The notes beneath the pieces were generated by a model. It was not told the origin of the DNA, did not search any database, and saw only the letters and a program-made list of their open reading frames with translations. A stretch of DNA of 50,065 nt from Azoarcus sp. GTDB lineage: Bacteria > Pseudomonadota > Gammaproteobacteria > Burkholderiales > Rhodocyclaceae. Of the stretch, positions 35,807-47,034 are shown piece after piece (the stretch's first letter is position 1; each line of letters opens with the position of its first letter). The position numbers were made by a program, and so were the translations under genes. The stretch spans positions 1 to 50,065 of the forward strand of contig JAISCE010000048.1 in NCBI GenBank assembly GCA_031265765.1. The letters run 5' to 3'.

Positions 35807-36583
35807 ATGGCGGATCGAGGCTTTACCAGTTCCACGCAGGCCGTGCCTGCGGTCGGTTCCGTGCCGCGCCATATAGCCATCATCATGGACGGCAATGGCC
35901 GTTGGGCGCGCAAGCGTTTCTTGCCCAGGGTGGCCGGGCACAGCCGCGGGGTGGAAGCCTTGCGGGGGACGATACGCGCCGCGATCGAGCGCGGGGTCGA
36001 ATACCTGACCGTATTCGCATTCAGTTCCGAGAACTGGCGTCGTCCCGCCGATGAAGTCTCTTTCCTGATGCAGCTTTTCATCAAGTCGCTGAAAAAGGAA
36101 GTCAGCCGCCTGCATGAGAACGGTATCCGCTTTCGCGTCGTCGGGGAGCTTTCGCGCTTCGAGCCGCCGCTGGTCAATGCCATCGCCGCCGCTGAAGAAC
36201 TGACAGCCGGCAATACCCGCCTGCATTTGACCATCGCCGCCAATTACGGCGGGCGTTGGGACGTGCTCTGCGCAGTCAATCGCGTGCTCGCCAAGACGCC
36301 GGGCCTGGCCGAAGTGAGCGAAGAAGCGATCGATGCCGAATTGTCGATGAGCTTCGCCCCCGAGCCCGATCTTTTCATTCGCACGGGAGGCGAGCAGCGG
36401 ATCAGCAACTTCCTGCTCTGGCAGCTGGCGTATTCCGAGTTTTATTTCACCGACACTTTATGGCCGGATTTCGATGCGGATACGCTCGATCGGGCCATCG
36501 CTTCCTATCGGGAGCGCGAACGCCGCTTCGGGCGCACCAGCGAGCAACTGACCGCCGCTGGCAATGTGGGGCGTCATGCTTAG
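35807..36583 (+). CDS. uppS: undecaprenyl diphosphate synthase (isoprenyl transferase)
   Basis: A 258-residue cis-prenyltransferase that makes the C55 carrier for peptidoglycan and O-antigen. [16 protein letters not shown] holds the catalytic Asp, and [11 protein letters not shown] and [20 protein letters not shown] are the other conserved motifs. ATG 35807 is preferred because GGAGA lies 6 nt upstream; an upstream in-frame ATG at 35780 has no such site. It overlaps cdsA by 8 bp. Confidence 0.97.
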   Translation: MADRGFTSSTQAVPAVGSVPRHIAIIMDGNGRWARKRFLPRVAGHSRGVEALRGTIRAAIERGVEYLTVFAFSSENWRRPADEVSFLMQLFIKSLKKEVSRLHENGIRFRVVGELSRFEPPLVNAIAAAEELTAGNTRLHLTIAANYGGRWDVLCAVNRVLAKTPGLAEVSEEAIDAELSMSFAPEPDLFIRTGGEQRISNFLLWQLAYSEFYFTDTLWPDFDADTLDRAIASYRERERRFGRTSEQLTAAGNVGRHA

Positions 36584-37418
36584 AACCCGGATTGTCACGG
36601 CGGTTTTCCTGCTCGCGGGTTTATCGTGCGCACTTTTCTTTTTCCCGCCCATGCCATGGGTCGCGTGCTGCGCGCTGATCTGCGCGGTGGCGGCCTGGGA
36701 GTGGGCTGGGCTGGCAGGTTGGAGTTCAAAGGCGCGAATCGCCTATGGGGCGGTATTGGGTATTTCGTGTTTCATCCTCGGCTACATGGGCATCGAAAAA
36801 CTCTCCCTTTTCTGGGGGGGGAGCAGTGTGGTGGCGGAAATATATGTCACCATCGCCTTGGTGCTCGGACTGTTTGCCGTGGCATTCTGGTTGTTGATCG
36901 TGCCGTTCTGGTTGAAGTACAAATGGCCCTTGCGCACCTGGAACGCGGCAGTGACCGGCGTTCTCGTGCTGTTGCCGCCTACGCTCGTTTTCATTGCCTT
37001 GCGGGCTTTCGCCGGCCCCGAGTTTGTGCTCATGGCTGCCGCGCTCGTTTGGGTGGCCGATATCGCGGCTTATTTTTCCGGGCGGGCATTCGGTCGAAGA
37101 AAACTCGCGCCCAACATCAGTCCGGGAAAGACATGGGCGGGCGCTGTCGGCGCCACGCTCGGCGTAATGCTATATGGCAGTATCGTTTCCATGGCGACGA
37201 TATCCAGTGTTTCCCTATCCAGGTTCTTGCTGCTCCAGCTGGTTTTCATAGGGCTGAGCGTATTGAGCATTGTCGGAGATCTTTTTGAATCGCTCCTCAA
37301 ACGCCAGGCCGGCGTGAAGGACAGCAGCAATCTCCTGCCCGGACATGGCGGCGTTCTCGACCGGATAGACAGCCTGACGTCGACCTTGCCGATGGTCGTG
37401 ATAGTGATTGTCGCTTGA
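36576..37418 (+). CDS. cdsA: phosphatidate cytidylyltransferase (housekeeping CdsA)
   Basis: A 280-residue membrane enzyme that makes CDP-diacylglycerol for all major phospholipids. The CDP-diglyceride synthetase signature near the C terminus is complete: [18 protein letters not shown] followed by [10 protein letters not shown]. About eight helices. The start at 36576 overlaps the uppS stop and follows a GGGG. The neighbour order uppS-cdsA-dxr is conserved. The window has a second CdsA-type gene in the ynb-like operon. Confidence 0.97.
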   Translation: MLRTRIVTAVFLLAGLSCALFFFPPMPWVACCALICAVAAWEWAGLAGWSSKARIAYGAVLGISCFILGYMGIEKLSLFWGGSSVVAEIYVTIALVLGLFAVAFWLLIVPFWLKYKWPLRTWNAAVTGVLVLLPPTLVFIALRAFAGPEFVLMAAALVWVADIAAYFSGRAFGRRKLAPNISPGKTWAGAVGATLGVMLYGSIVSMATISSVSLSRFLLLQLVFIGLSVLSIVGDLFESLLKRQAGVKDSSNLLPGHGGVLDRIDSLTSTLPMVVIVIVA

Positions 37419-37445
37419 ACTTGATTTTTATCGATTGACATAGAT

Positions 37446-38645
37446 ATGTCCGTATCTCCATCCCAGCATATCGTCATCCTGGGCGCAACAGGTTCCATCG
37501 GCGCGAGCGCGCTCGATGTCATTTCCCGCCATGCGGATCGTTATTCGGTCTTTGCCCTTACGGCGCATCGGGATGCCGCGCGCCTTGCCCAACTGTGCCT
37601 GCAATATTCCCCGTGCTATGCGGTGATGGCGGACAAGATCGCGGCAGAGGAACTGCGCCGCCTGCTGCGGGACGCGGCTTGCCGGACCCAGGTGCTCGAC
37701 GGTGCGCAAGCCTTGTGCGAGGTGGCGCGGGAGCCGGAAGCCCACACGGTGATAGCGGCCATCGTGGGCGCGGCCGGACTCGAACCGACGCTGGCCGCCG
37801 TGCGCGCAGGCAAGAAAGTGCTGCTCGCCAACAAGGAAGCCCTGGTGATGGCGGGGCAGTTGTTCATGGACGCGGTGGACTCGGCCAATGCCTGCCTGCT
37901 GCCGGTCGATAGCGAGCACAACGCGATTTTCCAAGCCTTGCCCGGCAATTACTCTCGCATGCCGGCGGCGGCGGGCGTGCGCCGCATCCTGCTCACGGCT
38001 TCGGGCGGGCCGTTCCGCGCCACGCCGCTCGCGGAACTGGAAACCGTTACGCCCGAAGACGCTTGCGCCCATCCTGTGTGGGCGATGGGGCGCAAGATTT
38101 CGGTCGATTCCGCGACCATGATGAACAAGGGGCTGGAAGTGATCGAGGCCCATTGGCTGTTCGGCGTGCCCGCCAGGCAGATCGAGATCGTCATCCATCC
38201 GCAGAGCATCGTTCATTCGATGGTCGATTATGCCGATGGATCGGTCATCGCCCAACTCGGCAATCCCGACATGCGCATACCGCTTGCCCATGCCCTGGCC
38301 TGGCCGGAACGGATCGGTTCCGGAGTCAGTGCACTCGACTTTTCCGGCATTGCTGCTTTAAGCTTCGAGCGCCCGGATTTTGCGCGTTTCCCATGTCTCG
38401 CCCTGGCCTACCGGGCGCTCGAAGCCGGCGGTTCCGCGCCTGCCACGCTCAACGCTGCCAATGAGGAAGCCGTGAAAGCCTTTCTTGATCGCCGTCTGGG
38501 GTTCCGCCGTATCGGCGAAGTCATCGATGCTACGCTGGAGCAGGCCGCGCAGTGCGGCGCAGCCTGCATCGAGGCCGTGCTGGAAGCCGATGCGCGCGCG
38601 CGCGAACTGGCCTGCATCGAAATCGATAAGAGGAGTGCCGCATGA
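37446..38645 (+). CDS. dxr: 1-deoxy-D-xylulose 5-phosphate reductoisomerase
   Basis: A 399-residue NADPH-dependent enzyme for the second step of the MEP isoprenoid pathway. The N-terminal [14 protein letters not shown] binds NADPH. The metal and substrate loop [12 protein letters not shown] and the catalytic-loop region LTASGGPFR and [20 protein letters not shown] are conserved. It overlaps rseP by 4 bp. Confidence 0.98.
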   Translation: MSVSPSQHIVILGATGSIGASALDVISRHADRYSVFALTAHRDAARLAQLCLQYSPCYAVMADKIAAEELRRLLRDAACRTQVLDGAQALCEVAREPEAHTVIAAIVGAAGLEPTLAAVRAGKKVLLANKEALVMAGQLFMDAVDSANACLLPVDSEHNAIFQALPGNYSRMPAAAGVRRILLTASGGPFRATPLAELETVTPEDACAHPVWAMGRKISVDSATMMNKGLEVIEAHWLFGVPARQIEIVIHPQSIVHSMVDYADGSVIAQLGNPDMRIPLAHALAWPERIGSGVSALDFSGIAALSFERPDFARFPCLALAYRALEAGGSAPATLNAANEEAVKAFLDRRLGFRRIGEVIDATLEQAAQCGAACIEAVLEADARARELACIEIDKRSAA

Positions 38646-39997
38646 GTTTTCTGTTCGACTACGTCATCCCCTTCCTGGTCGCCCTCGGATTGTTGATCTT
38701 TGTCCATGAACTCGGGCATTACTGGGTCGCGCGCTGGTGCGGCGTCAAGGTTTTGCGGTTTTCGATCGGGTTTGGCCGTCCGCTGTTCAAGTGGCGCATG
38801 GGGGCGGACGGTACCGAGTGGGTGCTGGCGGTGTTTCCGCTGGGCGGCTACGTCAAGATGCTCGACGAAAACGAGGGCGAGGTGGCGGCGCACGAGTTGT
38901 CCCGCGCTTTCAACCGCCAGCCGATAAGACGGCGCTTCGCCATCGTTGCCGCCGGGCCGGTTTTCAATCTGTTGCTGGCGGCCGTGTTGTACTGGGGGCT
39001 TTTCGTGGCGGGCAGTAGCGAACTGCGGCCGTTCATCGTTCCCACCGCCGCCGCCGACAGTGTGGCGCGAACCGCGGGCGTGCGCGAAGGCGATCTGGTG
39101 CTGGAGGTCAATGGCGATGAGGTGAAAAGCTGGCAGGATTTGCGCTGGGCCCTGCTGCGCCGCGCGATCGACCGTAGCGAAGCGCGGCTGCTGGTTCGCA
39201 CGGCGGAGGGCGGCGATGCCGTGCGGACGCTCGATCTGGGCGGCTTTTCCATCGACGACGCGGGCAGGGAAGATCCGGTCATCCTCATGGGCTTGCGCCC
39301 TTTGCCGTTTCCTGCGCTCATCGACGGCGTGGAGGAGGGCGGCGCCGCGGCCAAGGCCGGTCTGCGCAAGGGAGACGAAATCGCCGCCATCGACGGCAAA
39401 CCGGTGGCATCGAGCCGCGAAGTCGTGGAAATCGTGCGCGCCTCGTCCGGGCAGTCCCGGATATTCACCGTGCGCCGGGCCGGAGAAGAACGGGATTTCA
39501 CGGTCACCCCGGACGAAAAACGGCACGGGGACGGCGATGCGCCGATCGGCTTCATCGGCGCGAGCTTCGATGCTTCGGCAATGTTTGCCACGGTACGTTA
39601 CGGCCCGTTCGACGCACTGGTCCGCGCAATACGCCTGACTTGGGAAACGAGCGTGCTGAGTCTCAAGTCCATCGGCCAGATGATCGTCGGCAATATTTCG
39701 CTGAAAAATGTCTCCGGGCCGCTTACAATTGCCGATTTTGCCGGGAAATCCGCCCAACTCGGGCCAGCGCCCTTCATCCGCTTCCTGGCGCTTATCAGTA
39801 TCAGCCTCGGGGTGCTCAATTTACTGCCGGTGCCGGTGCTCGACGGCGGCCATTTACTGTATTATGCGCTTGAGTTTATCAAGGGCGGCGCGCTCTCCGG
39901 GCGTGTTGTGGAAGTCAGCCAGAGGATCGGACTGACGCTTCTTCTGATGCTTATGGCATTTGCCCTTTTCAACGATATCAACCGTCTCGTTTCCTGA
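38642..39997 (+). CDS. rseP: site-2 protease RseP
   Basis: A 451-residue intramembrane zinc metalloprotease that cuts anti-sigma factors such as RseA and clears signal peptides. The zinc motif HELGH (His22, Glu23, His26) and the second motif [15 protein letters not shown] are intact. Two tandem PDZ domains lie between the helices, at roughly residues 110-200 and 205-290. The start overlaps the dxr stop (ATGA). Confidence 0.97.
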   Translation: MSFLFDYVIPFLVALGLLIFVHELGHYWVARWCGVKVLRFSIGFGRPLFKWRMGADGTEWVLAVFPLGGYVKMLDENEGEVAAHELSRAFNRQPIRRRFAIVAAGPVFNLLLAAVLYWGLFVAGSSELRPFIVPTAAADSVARTAGVREGDLVLEVNGDEVKSWQDLRWALLRRAIDRSEARLLVRTAEGGDAVRTLDLGGFSIDDAGREDPVILMGLRPLPFPALIDGVEEGGAAAKAGLRKGDEIAAIDGKPVASSREVVEIVRASSGQSRIFTVRRAGEERDFTVTPDEKRHGDGDAPIGFIGASFDASAMFATVRYGPFDALVRAIRLTWETSVLSLKSIGQMIVGNISLKNVSGPLTIADFAGKSAQLGPAPFIRFLALISISLGVLNLLPVPVLDGGHLLYYALEFIKGGALSGRVVEVSQRIGLTLLLMLMAFALFNDINRLVS

Positions 39998-40008
39998 AGA
40001 TATTGCCC

Positions 40009-42339
40009 ATGAATCGAAAGTGCCTCACGGGGTTGGTCGCGGCCCTTTTTGTTTCCGTTCCGGCCTGGGCTTTCAACCCCTTCGTCGTCAAGGATATCCG
40101 TGTCGAAGGCTTGCAGCGCACCGAGGCCGGGACGGTGTTCAACTATCTGCCGGTCAAGGTGGGAGATGTTCTCGACGAAACACGGGCGAGCGAAGCGATC
40201 CGCGCCTTGTTCGAGACGGGATTCTTCCGCGACGTGCGCATCGAGACCGACAACGGCGTGCTGGTCGTGGTGGTCGATGAGCGTCCGGCGATTGCGAAAA
40301 TCGACTTCGTCGGCATCAAGGATCTCGATACCGACGCGCTCAGGAAAGGCTTGCGCGATGTCGAACTGGCCGAGTCCCGCGCCTTCGACCGCGCGCTTCT
40401 CGACCGCGCCGAGCAGGAGATCAAGCGCCAATACCTGGCGCGCGGCAAATACAGCGCCACGGTTACCACCACGGTGACGCCGCGCGAACGCAACCGTGTC
40501 GACATCACGTTCAGCGTCGATGAAGGGGATGTCGCGCGCATCAAGCAGATCAAGGTCGTCGGCGCCAAGGTGTTCGACACCGGCGATCTGGTCGACCTTT
40601 TCGAGCTTTCCACGTCGGGCTGGTTCACTTGGTACACCAAGAGCGATCAGTATTCCCGCCAGAAACTCGCCGCCGATCTCGAACGCCTGCGCTCGCATTA
40701 TCTCGATCGCGGTTACCTCGATTTCAACATCGAATCCACCCAGGTTTCGATCACGCCGGACAAGAAGAACATCTACATCACGGTCAACCTCACGGAAGGC
40801 GAACGCTACACCGTCACCGGTGTGCGTTATGCGGGCGACCTGGTGCTGCCCGAGGCCGAGTACCTGAAATTGACTACCGTTCATCCGGGCGAGATTTTTT
40901 CGCGCGAACGCCTGACCGAAACCACCAAGGCCGTCACCGACCGCCTCGGCAACGAGGGCTACGCCTTCGCCAATGTCAACGCTTCGCCGGAAGTCGACAA
41001 GGAAAAACGCGAAGTCGCTTTCACCATCTATGTCGATCCGGGGCGCAAGGTCTATGTCCACCGCATCAATGTGGCCGGCAACACCAAGACCCGCGACGAG
41101 GTCATCCGCCGCGAAATGCGCCAGATGGAAAGCGCCTGGTACGACGCCTCGGCGATCAACCGCTCGCGCGAACGCATCGACCGGCTGGGCTTTTTCGATG
41201 AAGTCTCCGTCGAAACCCCGCCCGTGCCGGGCACGACCGATCAGGTCGACGTCAATTTCTCGGTCAAGGAACGGCGCACGGGCAATTTGATGCTTGGCGT
41301 GGGCTATTCCACTTCCGAAAGGGCCGTGCTGCAAGCGTCCATTTCCGAGCGCAATCTTTTCGGCTCCGGCAATAACGCCACCCTGTCGTTCGATACCAGC
41401 AAATCGGGCCGTACGCTCGCGCTCTCCTTTACCGACCCTTACTTTTCCGTCGATGGCCTGAGCCTGGGCTGGGATGTTTATTACCGCACCTACGATCCGT
41501 CCAAGACCCTGTCGATCTCCCCCTACAAAATGATATCGGTCGGTACCGGCCTGCGTGTGGGCTATCCGATCGCCGAAGACGACAGCATCAGTTTCGGCCT
41601 GGCCGTCGACCGTACCAAGATCACGACCTACGAAGACAGCACGGATCAATACAAGCGGTTCTGCAAGGATTTCGATTGCAGCAACCCCGATACCGGCATC
41701 GGCAACGTCAGCGTGAGCAGCCTGGTGCTCAGCACGGGGTGGGGGCGCGACAGCCGCAACAGCTTTCTCTATCCGACCAAGGGCACTTATCAGCGCATTT
41801 ATGGTGAAATTGCGACGCAGCCCGGCGAGCTTCGCTACGGCAAGCTGACTTACCAGTTCCAACACTGGATTCCGGTCGGCAGCATGCATGCGCTGATGTT
41901 CAACACCGAATTTGGCTGGGCCAAGGGATATGGCGGCAAGCCCGTGCCGTTCTACAAGAACTTTTATCTTGGCGGCATCGGTTCTGTACGCGGCTATGAA
42001 GCGAGTTCGATCGGCCCGAAGGACGAAAACGAGGACGCTATCGGCGGTACGCGCAAATTCGTTACCAATCTCGAATTCTTTTTCCCGATGCCGGGTTCGG
42101 GGCGCGACCGTTCGTTCCGGTTCTCGACCTTCGTCGATGCCGGCTATGTTTGGGGTGAAAACCCGAAAACGCGCAAACAGCAGCACATCAAGGGGAGCGA
42201 TTTGCGTTACAGTGCCGGCTTGGCGCTGACATGGAATGCGCCGATCGGCCCGCTCAAATTCAGCCTCGGCTATCCGCTGAAGAAGAAAGAAGGCGATCAG
42301 GCCCGGCCCTTCGACTTCGTGATGGGGGCCACGTTCTGA
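40009..42339 (+). CDS. bamA: outer membrane protein assembly factor BamA
   Basis: A 776-residue outer-membrane protein with a signal peptide ending PAWA before FNPFVV, five POTRA domains (to about residue 420) and a C-terminal 16-strand barrel ending in Phe (VMGATF). The conserved VRGY motif of barrel loop 6 appears as GSVRGYEASSIGP. It inserts other beta-barrel proteins. ATG 40009 is taken over the in-frame TTG at 40003. It is 11 bp after rseP and upstream of skp. Confidence 0.98.
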   Translation: MNRKCLTGLVAALFVSVPAWAFNPFVVKDIRVEGLQRTEAGTVFNYLPVKVGDVLDETRASEAIRALFETGFFRDVRIETDNGVLVVVVDERPAIAKIDFVGIKDLDTDALRKGLRDVELAESRAFDRALLDRAEQEIKRQYLARGKYSATVTTTVTPRERNRVDITFSVDEGDVARIKQIKVVGAKVFDTGDLVDLFELSTSGWFTWYTKSDQYSRQKLAADLERLRSHYLDRGYLDFNIESTQVSITPDKKNIYITVNLTEGERYTVTGVRYAGDLVLPEAEYLKLTTVHPGEIFSRERLTETTKAVTDRLGNEGYAFANVNASPEVDKEKREVAFTIYVDPGRKVYVHRINVAGNTKTRDEVIRREMRQMESAWYDASAINRSRERIDRLGFFDEVSVETPPVPGTTDQVDVNFSVKERRTGNLMLGVGYSTSERAVLQASISERNLFGSGNNATLSFDTSKSGRTLALSFTDPYFSVDGLSLGWDVYYRTYDPSKTLSISPYKMISVGTGLRVGYPIAEDDSISFGLAVDRTKITTYEDSTDQYKRFCKDFDCSNPDTGIGNVSVSSLVLSTGWGRDSRNSFLYPTKGTYQRIYGEIATQPGELRYGKLTYQFQHWIPVGSMHALMFNTEFGWAKGYGGKPVPFYKNFYLGGIGSVRGYEASSIGPKDENEDAIGGTRKFVTNLEFFFPMPGSGRDRSFRFSTFVDAGYVWGENPKTRKQQHIKGSDLRYSAGLALTWNAPIGPLKFSLGYPLKKKEGDQARPFDFVMGATF

Positions 42340-42379
42340 GTGCGAACAGCATGATCTACAACGTCTTTTGGAGACAGAT

Positions 42380-42880
42380 GTGAAAGTTGGCATCCTTTCT
42401 GTGCTTGCCCTGGCCTTGACGGGCTTCACCCATACAGCATTCGCGGACACCAAGATCGGTTTCGTCAATTCCGAAAAGGTCATGCGCGAAGCTGCCCCGG
42501 CGGTGCGCGCCCAGCAGCGCATCGAAAAAGAATTCGCCAAGCGCGATCAGGAATTGCAGCGCATGGCCAAGGATCTGGAAGTTCTCCAGAAGGATCTGGA
42601 AGGCGAAAAATCCAGGCTTTCCGAAGCCGAACGTCGCAACAAGGAGCGCGCCTTCGGCGACCTCAACCGCGATTTCCAGCGCAAGCAGCGTGAATTCCGC
42701 GAGGATCTGAACCAGCGCCGCAACGAGGAACTTGCCTCGGTGGTCGAAAAGGCCGACCAAGTCATCAAACAGATCGCCGAGAATGAGAAATACGATCTCA
42801 TCCTCCAGGAGGCGGTTCACTCAAGTTCGCGCATCGACATTACGGACAAGGTGCTCAAGGCTTTGTCCAGCGCCAAGTAA
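42380..42880 (+). CDS. skp: periplasmic chaperone Skp (OmpH)
   Basis: A 166-residue periplasmic chaperone that carries unfolded outer-membrane proteins to BamA. The signal peptide ends AFA before DTKIGFVNSEKV. The body is long charged coiled coil, as in the jellyfish-shaped Skp trimer. The start is GTG 42380, with GGAG six bases upstream; an upstream TTG would lack a site and lengthen the signal peptide. The nearby ATG at 42378 runs into a stop. Confidence 0.94.
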   Translation: MKVGILSVLALALTGFTHTAFADTKIGFVNSEKVMREAAPAVRAQQRIEKEFAKRDQELQRMAKDLEVLQKDLEGEKSRLSEAERRNKERAFGDLNRDFQRKQREFREDLNQRRNEELASVVEKADQVIKQIAENEKYDLILQEAVHSSSRIDITDKVLKALSSAK

Positions 42881-42895
42881 AGCCACCGACCGACG

Positions 42896-43954
42896 ATGCC
42901 GCGAATCGATGATCTGGTTGCACAACTTGGGGGAGAATTGGTCGGCGATGGCAGCGTGTGCTTGCACAGGGTGGCGACGCTCGAACAGGCGGGTGAAGGC
43001 GATCTGGCATTTCTTGCCAATCCGAAATACCTTGGGCAACTGAAGGCCAGCCTTGCCGCGGCCTTTATCGTCAGTCCTGCGCATCGTGACGCGATTGCGG
43101 ATCGTCCGCGCATCGTCACTGCCGACCCTTATCTTTATTTCGCGCGCGCCTCCCGGTTTTTCAATCCCGTACCGCCGGTCGTGCCTGGCGTACATCCGCG
43201 CGCGTCGGTGCGTTGCGCGGTGCCGTCCTCGGTTGCGATAGATGCCGGCGCCGTGCTGGAGGAGGGGGCGGTGATCGGCGAAGGGGTTTCGATAGGCGCC
43301 AACAGCTATGTCGGCTGCGGTGTGCATATCGGGCGCGGTACGCGACTGGCCCCGAATGTCACCGTTTATGCCAGTTGCGTGCTTGGCGCGGATTGCATCG
43401 TTCATGCGGGCGCGGTGATCGGCGCCGACGGTTTCGGTTTCGCCAGGGAACCGTCCGGCGCCTGGGTCAAAATCCCGCAAATCGGCAGGGTGGTGATCGG
43501 CGATGATGTCGAAATCGGCGCCAACACGTCGATCGACCGCGGCGTCATGAATGATACTGTAATCGGCAGCGGCGTCAAACTCGACAATCAGATACAGGTT
43601 GCCCACAATGTCCACATTGGCGAACACACTGTAATGGCAGGCAGTTCCGGCGTTGCCGGCAGCGCCAGGATCGGCGCGCGCTGCATAATCGGCGGTCAAG
43701 TCGGCATTGTCGGACATATCTCCATCGCCGACGGCGTGGTAATCTCGGGCCGCACCCTGGTATCCAAGTCGATCAGGAAGCCGGGGGTCTATACGGGAGG
43801 CTTGCCGCAACAAACACACGCCGAATGGGTAAAAAACTTTGCCCATCTCCGCCATCTGGACGCGCTTGCCAATAAAATACGCCTTCTTGAACAACGCCTG
43901 GAACAACAGGAAGAAGCAAAGGAAAATCCCAAAAATCATGCTCATGAACATTGA
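42896..43954 (+). CDS. lpxD: UDP-3-O-(3-hydroxyacyl)glucosamine N-acyltransferase LpxD
   Basis: A 352-residue enzyme adding the second hydroxyacyl chain in lipid A synthesis. An N-terminal uridine-binding domain (about 1-100) is followed by left-handed beta-helix hexapeptide repeats and a C-terminal helix. The catalytic His region [16 protein letters not shown] is intact. It overlaps fabZ by 17 bp. Confidence 0.98.
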   Translation: MPRIDDLVAQLGGELVGDGSVCLHRVATLEQAGEGDLAFLANPKYLGQLKASLAAAFIVSPAHRDAIADRPRIVTADPYLYFARASRFFNPVPPVVPGVHPRASVRCAVPSSVAIDAGAVLEEGAVIGEGVSIGANSYVGCGVHIGRGTRLAPNVTVYASCVLGADCIVHAGAVIGADGFGFAREPSGAWVKIPQIGRVVIGDDVEIGANTSIDRGVMNDTVIGSGVKLDNQIQVAHNVHIGEHTVMAGSSGVAGSARIGARCIIGGQVGIVGHISIADGVVISGRTLVSKSIRKPGVYTGGLPQQTHAEWVKNFAHLRHLDALANKIRLLEQRLEQQEEAKENPKNHAHEH

Positions 43955-44378
43955 CGAAATCCGCCGTTATCTGCCGCACCGCTACCCCTTCCTGCTGGTC
44001 GACCGGGTGCTCGAAATCCAGGATGGCCGCATTCTCGCGATCAAGAACGTCACCGTCAACGAACCGTTTTTCCCTGGGCATTTCCCCCATCATCCGGTGA
44101 TGCCGGGCGTGCTCATCATCGAGGCCATGGCCCAGGTCGCCGCGCTGCTGTCGTGCAAGACCGAAGATGTCATACCCACCGAGGATTCGGTGGTTCTTTT
44201 CGCCGGCATCGACAATGCCCGCTTCAAGCGCCAGGTCGTGCCCGGCGATCAACTGCTGTTCGAGGTTCGGCTCGTGCAGAGCAAACGCGGTATCTACAAA
44301 TACAAGGGCATCGCCCGCGTCGACGATGCGGTGGCTGTCGAAGCCGACCTGATGTGCGCGCTCAGGATCAAACCATGA
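43938..44378 (+). CDS. fabZ: 3-hydroxyacyl-ACP dehydratase FabZ
   Basis: A 146-residue hot-dog-fold dehydratase of fatty-acid elongation. [15 protein letters not shown] is typical, with catalytic His48 in [14 protein letters not shown] and Glu62 in IIEAMAQ. Two ATGs (43938, 43944) are possible; I use the first, nearer to the upstream AAGGAAAA. It overlaps lpxA by 4 bp. The lpxD-fabZ-lpxA-lpxB order links fatty-acid supply to lipid A. Confidence 0.97.
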   Translation: MLMNIDEIRRYLPHRYPFLLVDRVLEIQDGRILAIKNVTVNEPFFPGHFPHHPVMPGVLIIEAMAQVAALLSCKTEDVIPTEDSVVLFAGIDNARFKRQVVPGDQLLFEVRLVQSKRGIYKYKGIARVDDAVAVEADLMCALRIKP

Positions 44379-45145
44379 TTCACGCTTCCGCCATTGTCCA
44401 CCCCGGCGCGAAAATCGGCAGCGGCGTCGAAATCGGCCCGTACTCGATCGTCGGCGAACACGTCGAAATCGGCGACGGTACCTGGATCGGGCCGCATGTC
44501 GTGATCGATGGCCGAACCCGTATCGGGCGCGGCAATCGGATCTTCTCGTTCTGTTCGCTCGGCGGGATACCGCAGGACAAGAAATACGACGGCGAGCCTA
44601 CCTTGCTCGATATCGGCGACCGCAACACGATCCGCGAGTGCTGCACGTTCAGCATCGGCACGAGCCAGGATGCCGGCGTAACCCGCATCGGCAGCGACAA
44701 TTGGATCATGGCCTACGTGCATATCGCGCACGATTGCCTGGTCGGCGACCACACCATTTTCGCCAACAATGCCTCGCTCGCGGGTCACGCCCAGGTGGGC
44801 GACTGGGCGATCTTGAGCGGCTTTTCCGGCGTGCATCAATTCGTCCGCGTCGGCGCGCACAGCTTTTGCGGCGCATATGCCCTGCTTCTCCAGGATTTGC
44901 CGCCCTATGTCACCGTGGCGGGCAGTCCCGCCGCGCCGCACGGCATCAACAGCGAAGGATTGCGCCGCCGGGGTTTCACGCCCGAAGCGATCGGCGCGAT
45001 CAAGAAGGCTTACCGCGTTCTCTACCGCAGCGGTCTTTCCCTTGTGGACGCGCGCGAAAAAATCGACGGCCTTGCCGCCGGGCACGCCGAAATCCGGCCC
45101 CTTGCCGACTTCATCGGTGTCCAGGGGCGTGGTCTGGTGCGCTGA
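44375..45145 (+). CDS. lpxA: UDP-N-acetylglucosamine acyltransferase LpxA
   Basis: A 256-residue trimeric beta-helix enzyme that starts lipid A synthesis. The hexapeptide repeats begin at residue 4. Catalytic His is in [14 protein letters not shown], and [12 protein letters not shown] and [14 protein letters not shown] are the substrate-binding segments. The helical C-terminal domain is normal. The start overlaps the fabZ stop by ATGA. Confidence 0.98.
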   Translation: MIHASAIVHPGAKIGSGVEIGPYSIVGEHVEIGDGTWIGPHVVIDGRTRIGRGNRIFSFCSLGGIPQDKKYDGEPTLLDIGDRNTIRECCTFSIGTSQDAGVTRIGSDNWIMAYVHIAHDCLVGDHTIFANNASLAGHAQVGDWAILSGFSGVHQFVRVGAHSFCGAYALLLQDLPPYVTVAGSPAAPHGINSEGLRRRGFTPEAIGAIKKAYRVLYRSGLSLVDAREKIDGLAAGHAEIRPLADFIGVQGRGLVR

Positions 45146-45146
45146 C

Positions 45147-46421
45147 ATGACGCCTACGATTGCCATCGTAGCCGGTGAGGCCTCGGGCGATTTGCTGGCC
45201 GCCCACCTGATCCGCGCGCTCCGCGTCCATTTCCCCGATGCGCGTTTCTATGGCATCGGCGGCCCGAAAATGCAGGCCGAAGGGTTCGAGGCGCTCTGGC
45301 CCTCGGAACTGCTCGCGGTCAATGGCTACACGGACGCATTGGGGCGTATCCGTTCCCTGTCCGGTATTCGGCGCAAATTGCTGCGGGACATCCGGCGCAC
45401 CCGGCCATCCGCCTTCATCGGCGTCGATGCCCCCGATTTCAATCTGTGGCTGGAAGCGAAGGTCAAGGGGCAGGGCATTCCGGCCATCCATTTCGTCAGT
45501 CCTTCGATCTGGGCCTGGCGCGGCAAGCGGATCAAAACGATTGCGCACGCGGTAACGCACATGCTGTGCCTGTTCCCGTTCGAGATGCCGATCTACGAAC
45601 GTGCGGGCATTCCGGCCACCTACGTCGGCCATCCGCTCGCCGATGTCCTGCCCATGGAACCCAAGCGTCTTGCCGCGCGCGAGCGTCTGGAATTGTCGCC
45701 CGACGCTACCGTGGTGGCCCTGCTGCCGGGCAGCCGCCAGTCCGAAGTCAGCAATCTGGCCGATTCTTTCATCGCCGCGGCGGAAGTTCTCGCTCGCCGC
45801 AGGCCGAACACGATTTTCCTGGTGCCGCTGGTGACGCGCGAGACGCGCGAAATCTTCACTGAGATACTGCATCGCCGGGAATCCGCGGAAGAATTGCCGC
45901 TGCGGCTGCTTTTCGGCCACGCGGTCGATGCCATGACCGCCGCCGATGCGGTGCTGGTCGCCAGCGGCACGGCCTGCCTCGAAGCGGCGCTTCTCAAACG
46001 GCCCATGGTGATCTGCTACCGCATGGGAAAATGGCAATTCCGGCTGGTGAAACGCATGGCTTACCTGCCTTGGGTCGGCTTGCCCAACATCTTGCTCAAC
46101 GAACTGGTCGTACCCGAACTGCTCCAGGATGACGCGACGCCCGAGGCGCTGGCCGATGCACTCGAACGCTGGCTGGGCGATACGGATGCCTGCGAGGCGC
46201 TGGCCGAACGCTTTACCGCCCTGCACATGGAATTGCGCCGGGGCACGGCGGAACGAGCGGCGGGCGTCATTTTGTCTTATTTGCAGGACACGGCTTCCAA
46301 ATTGCAGGACGCAGCGCCGGTGCCGGAATCACAAGACACGGTTCCCGAATCGCAGGATGCGGCGACTGAGCCGCAAGACGCCGCTTCCGAATCCGGGACA
46401 TCCGGAAACGGGAATGCCTGA
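45147..46421 (+). CDS. lpxB: lipid-A-disaccharide synthase LpxB with repetitive tail
   Basis: A 424-residue glycosyltransferase that joins UDP-diacylglucosamine and lipid [13 protein letters not shown] at the N terminus, [13 protein letters not shown] and [10 protein letters not shown] are standard LpxB motifs. The family is usually about 380-390 residues. Here about 45 extra residues (from roughly 380) form a low-complexity tail with five QD units (LQDTAS, LQDAAP, SQDTVP, SQDAAT, PQDAAS), encoded by imperfect repeats of about 24-33 bp. The rnhB start lies inside the last codons. Confidence 0.96.
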   Translation: MTPTIAIVAGEASGDLLAAHLIRALRVHFPDARFYGIGGPKMQAEGFEALWPSELLAVNGYTDALGRIRSLSGIRRKLLRDIRRTRPSAFIGVDAPDFNLWLEAKVKGQGIPAIHFVSPSIWAWRGKRIKTIAHAVTHMLCLFPFEMPIYERAGIPATYVGHPLADVLPMEPKRLAARERLELSPDATVVALLPGSRQSEVSNLADSFIAAAEVLARRRPNTIFLVPLVTRETREIFTEILHRRESAEELPLRLLFGHAVDAMTAADAVLVASGTACLEAALLKRPMVICYRMGKWQFRLVKRMAYLPWVGLPNILLNELVVPELLQDDATPEALADALERWLGDTDACEALAERFTALHMELRRGTAERAAGVILSYLQDTASKLQDAAPVPESQDTVPESQDAATEPQDAASESGTSGNGNA

Positions 46422-47016
46422 AAAACGAATCTGCGGCGTTGACGAAGCCGGACGCGGCCCCCTGTGCGGGCCGGTGGTTGCCGCCGCGGTCATCCTCGAT
46501 CCGGCGCGCCCCATCGACGGGTTGGCAGACTCCAAGAAACTCACTGCCCGTGTGCGCGAACGTCTGGCGGCTTCGATTCGGGAATGCGCCCTGGCTTGGA
46601 GCATCGCCGAAGCCACGGCGGAAGAAATCGACCGTTTCAACATCCTGCGCGCCAGTCTGCTGGCCATGCGGCGCGCTGTTGAAACTTTGCGGATCGCGCC
46701 CGGCGAAGTGCTGGTCGACGGCAACTGCTGTCCGGAACTCGCTTTTCCTGTGCGCGCCATCGTCGGCGGCGATGCGCTGGAGCCCGCGATCTCCGCCGCT
46801 TCCATCCTCGCCAAGACCGCGCGCGATGCGCACATGATCGAACTGGATCGTCTTCATCCCCAACTCGGACTCGCCCGCCACAAGGGCTACCCGACCGCCG
46901 CCCACCTCGCGGCGATCCAGCGCCATGGCATAACGGACTTCTACCGCAAAAGCTTCGCCCCCGTGCGCCGCATCCTTGCCAATCCGCAGCCCCGGACAAA
47001 CGCGGATACAGCCTGA
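46414..47016 (+). CDS. rnhB: ribonuclease HII
   Basis: A 200-residue enzyme that removes ribonucleotides and RNA primers from DNA-RNA hybrids. Catalytic Asp10 and Glu11 in [13 protein letters not shown], Asp102 in VLVDGN, and [12 protein letters not shown] later are the RNase HII signatures. It starts inside the lpxB 3' end (8-bp overlap) with GGAAACGGG close upstream. The lpxB-rnhB pairing is common. Confidence 0.97.
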   Translation: MPEKRICGVDEAGRGPLCGPVVAAAVILDPARPIDGLADSKKLTARVRERLAASIRECALAWSIAEATAEEIDRFNILRASLLAMRRAVETLRIAPGEVLVDGNCCPELAFPVRAIVGGDALEPAISAASILAKTARDAHMIELDRLHPQLGLARHKGYPTAAHLAAIQRHGITDFYRKSFAPVRRILANPQPRTNADTA

Positions 47017-47034
47017 AGAAACAAGGGAGGGCGA

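Noticed and set aside
39862-42540. 892-aa minus-strand frame opposite bamA
   Set aside because: Antisense shadow of BamA and the end of rseP, with no recognisable domain.
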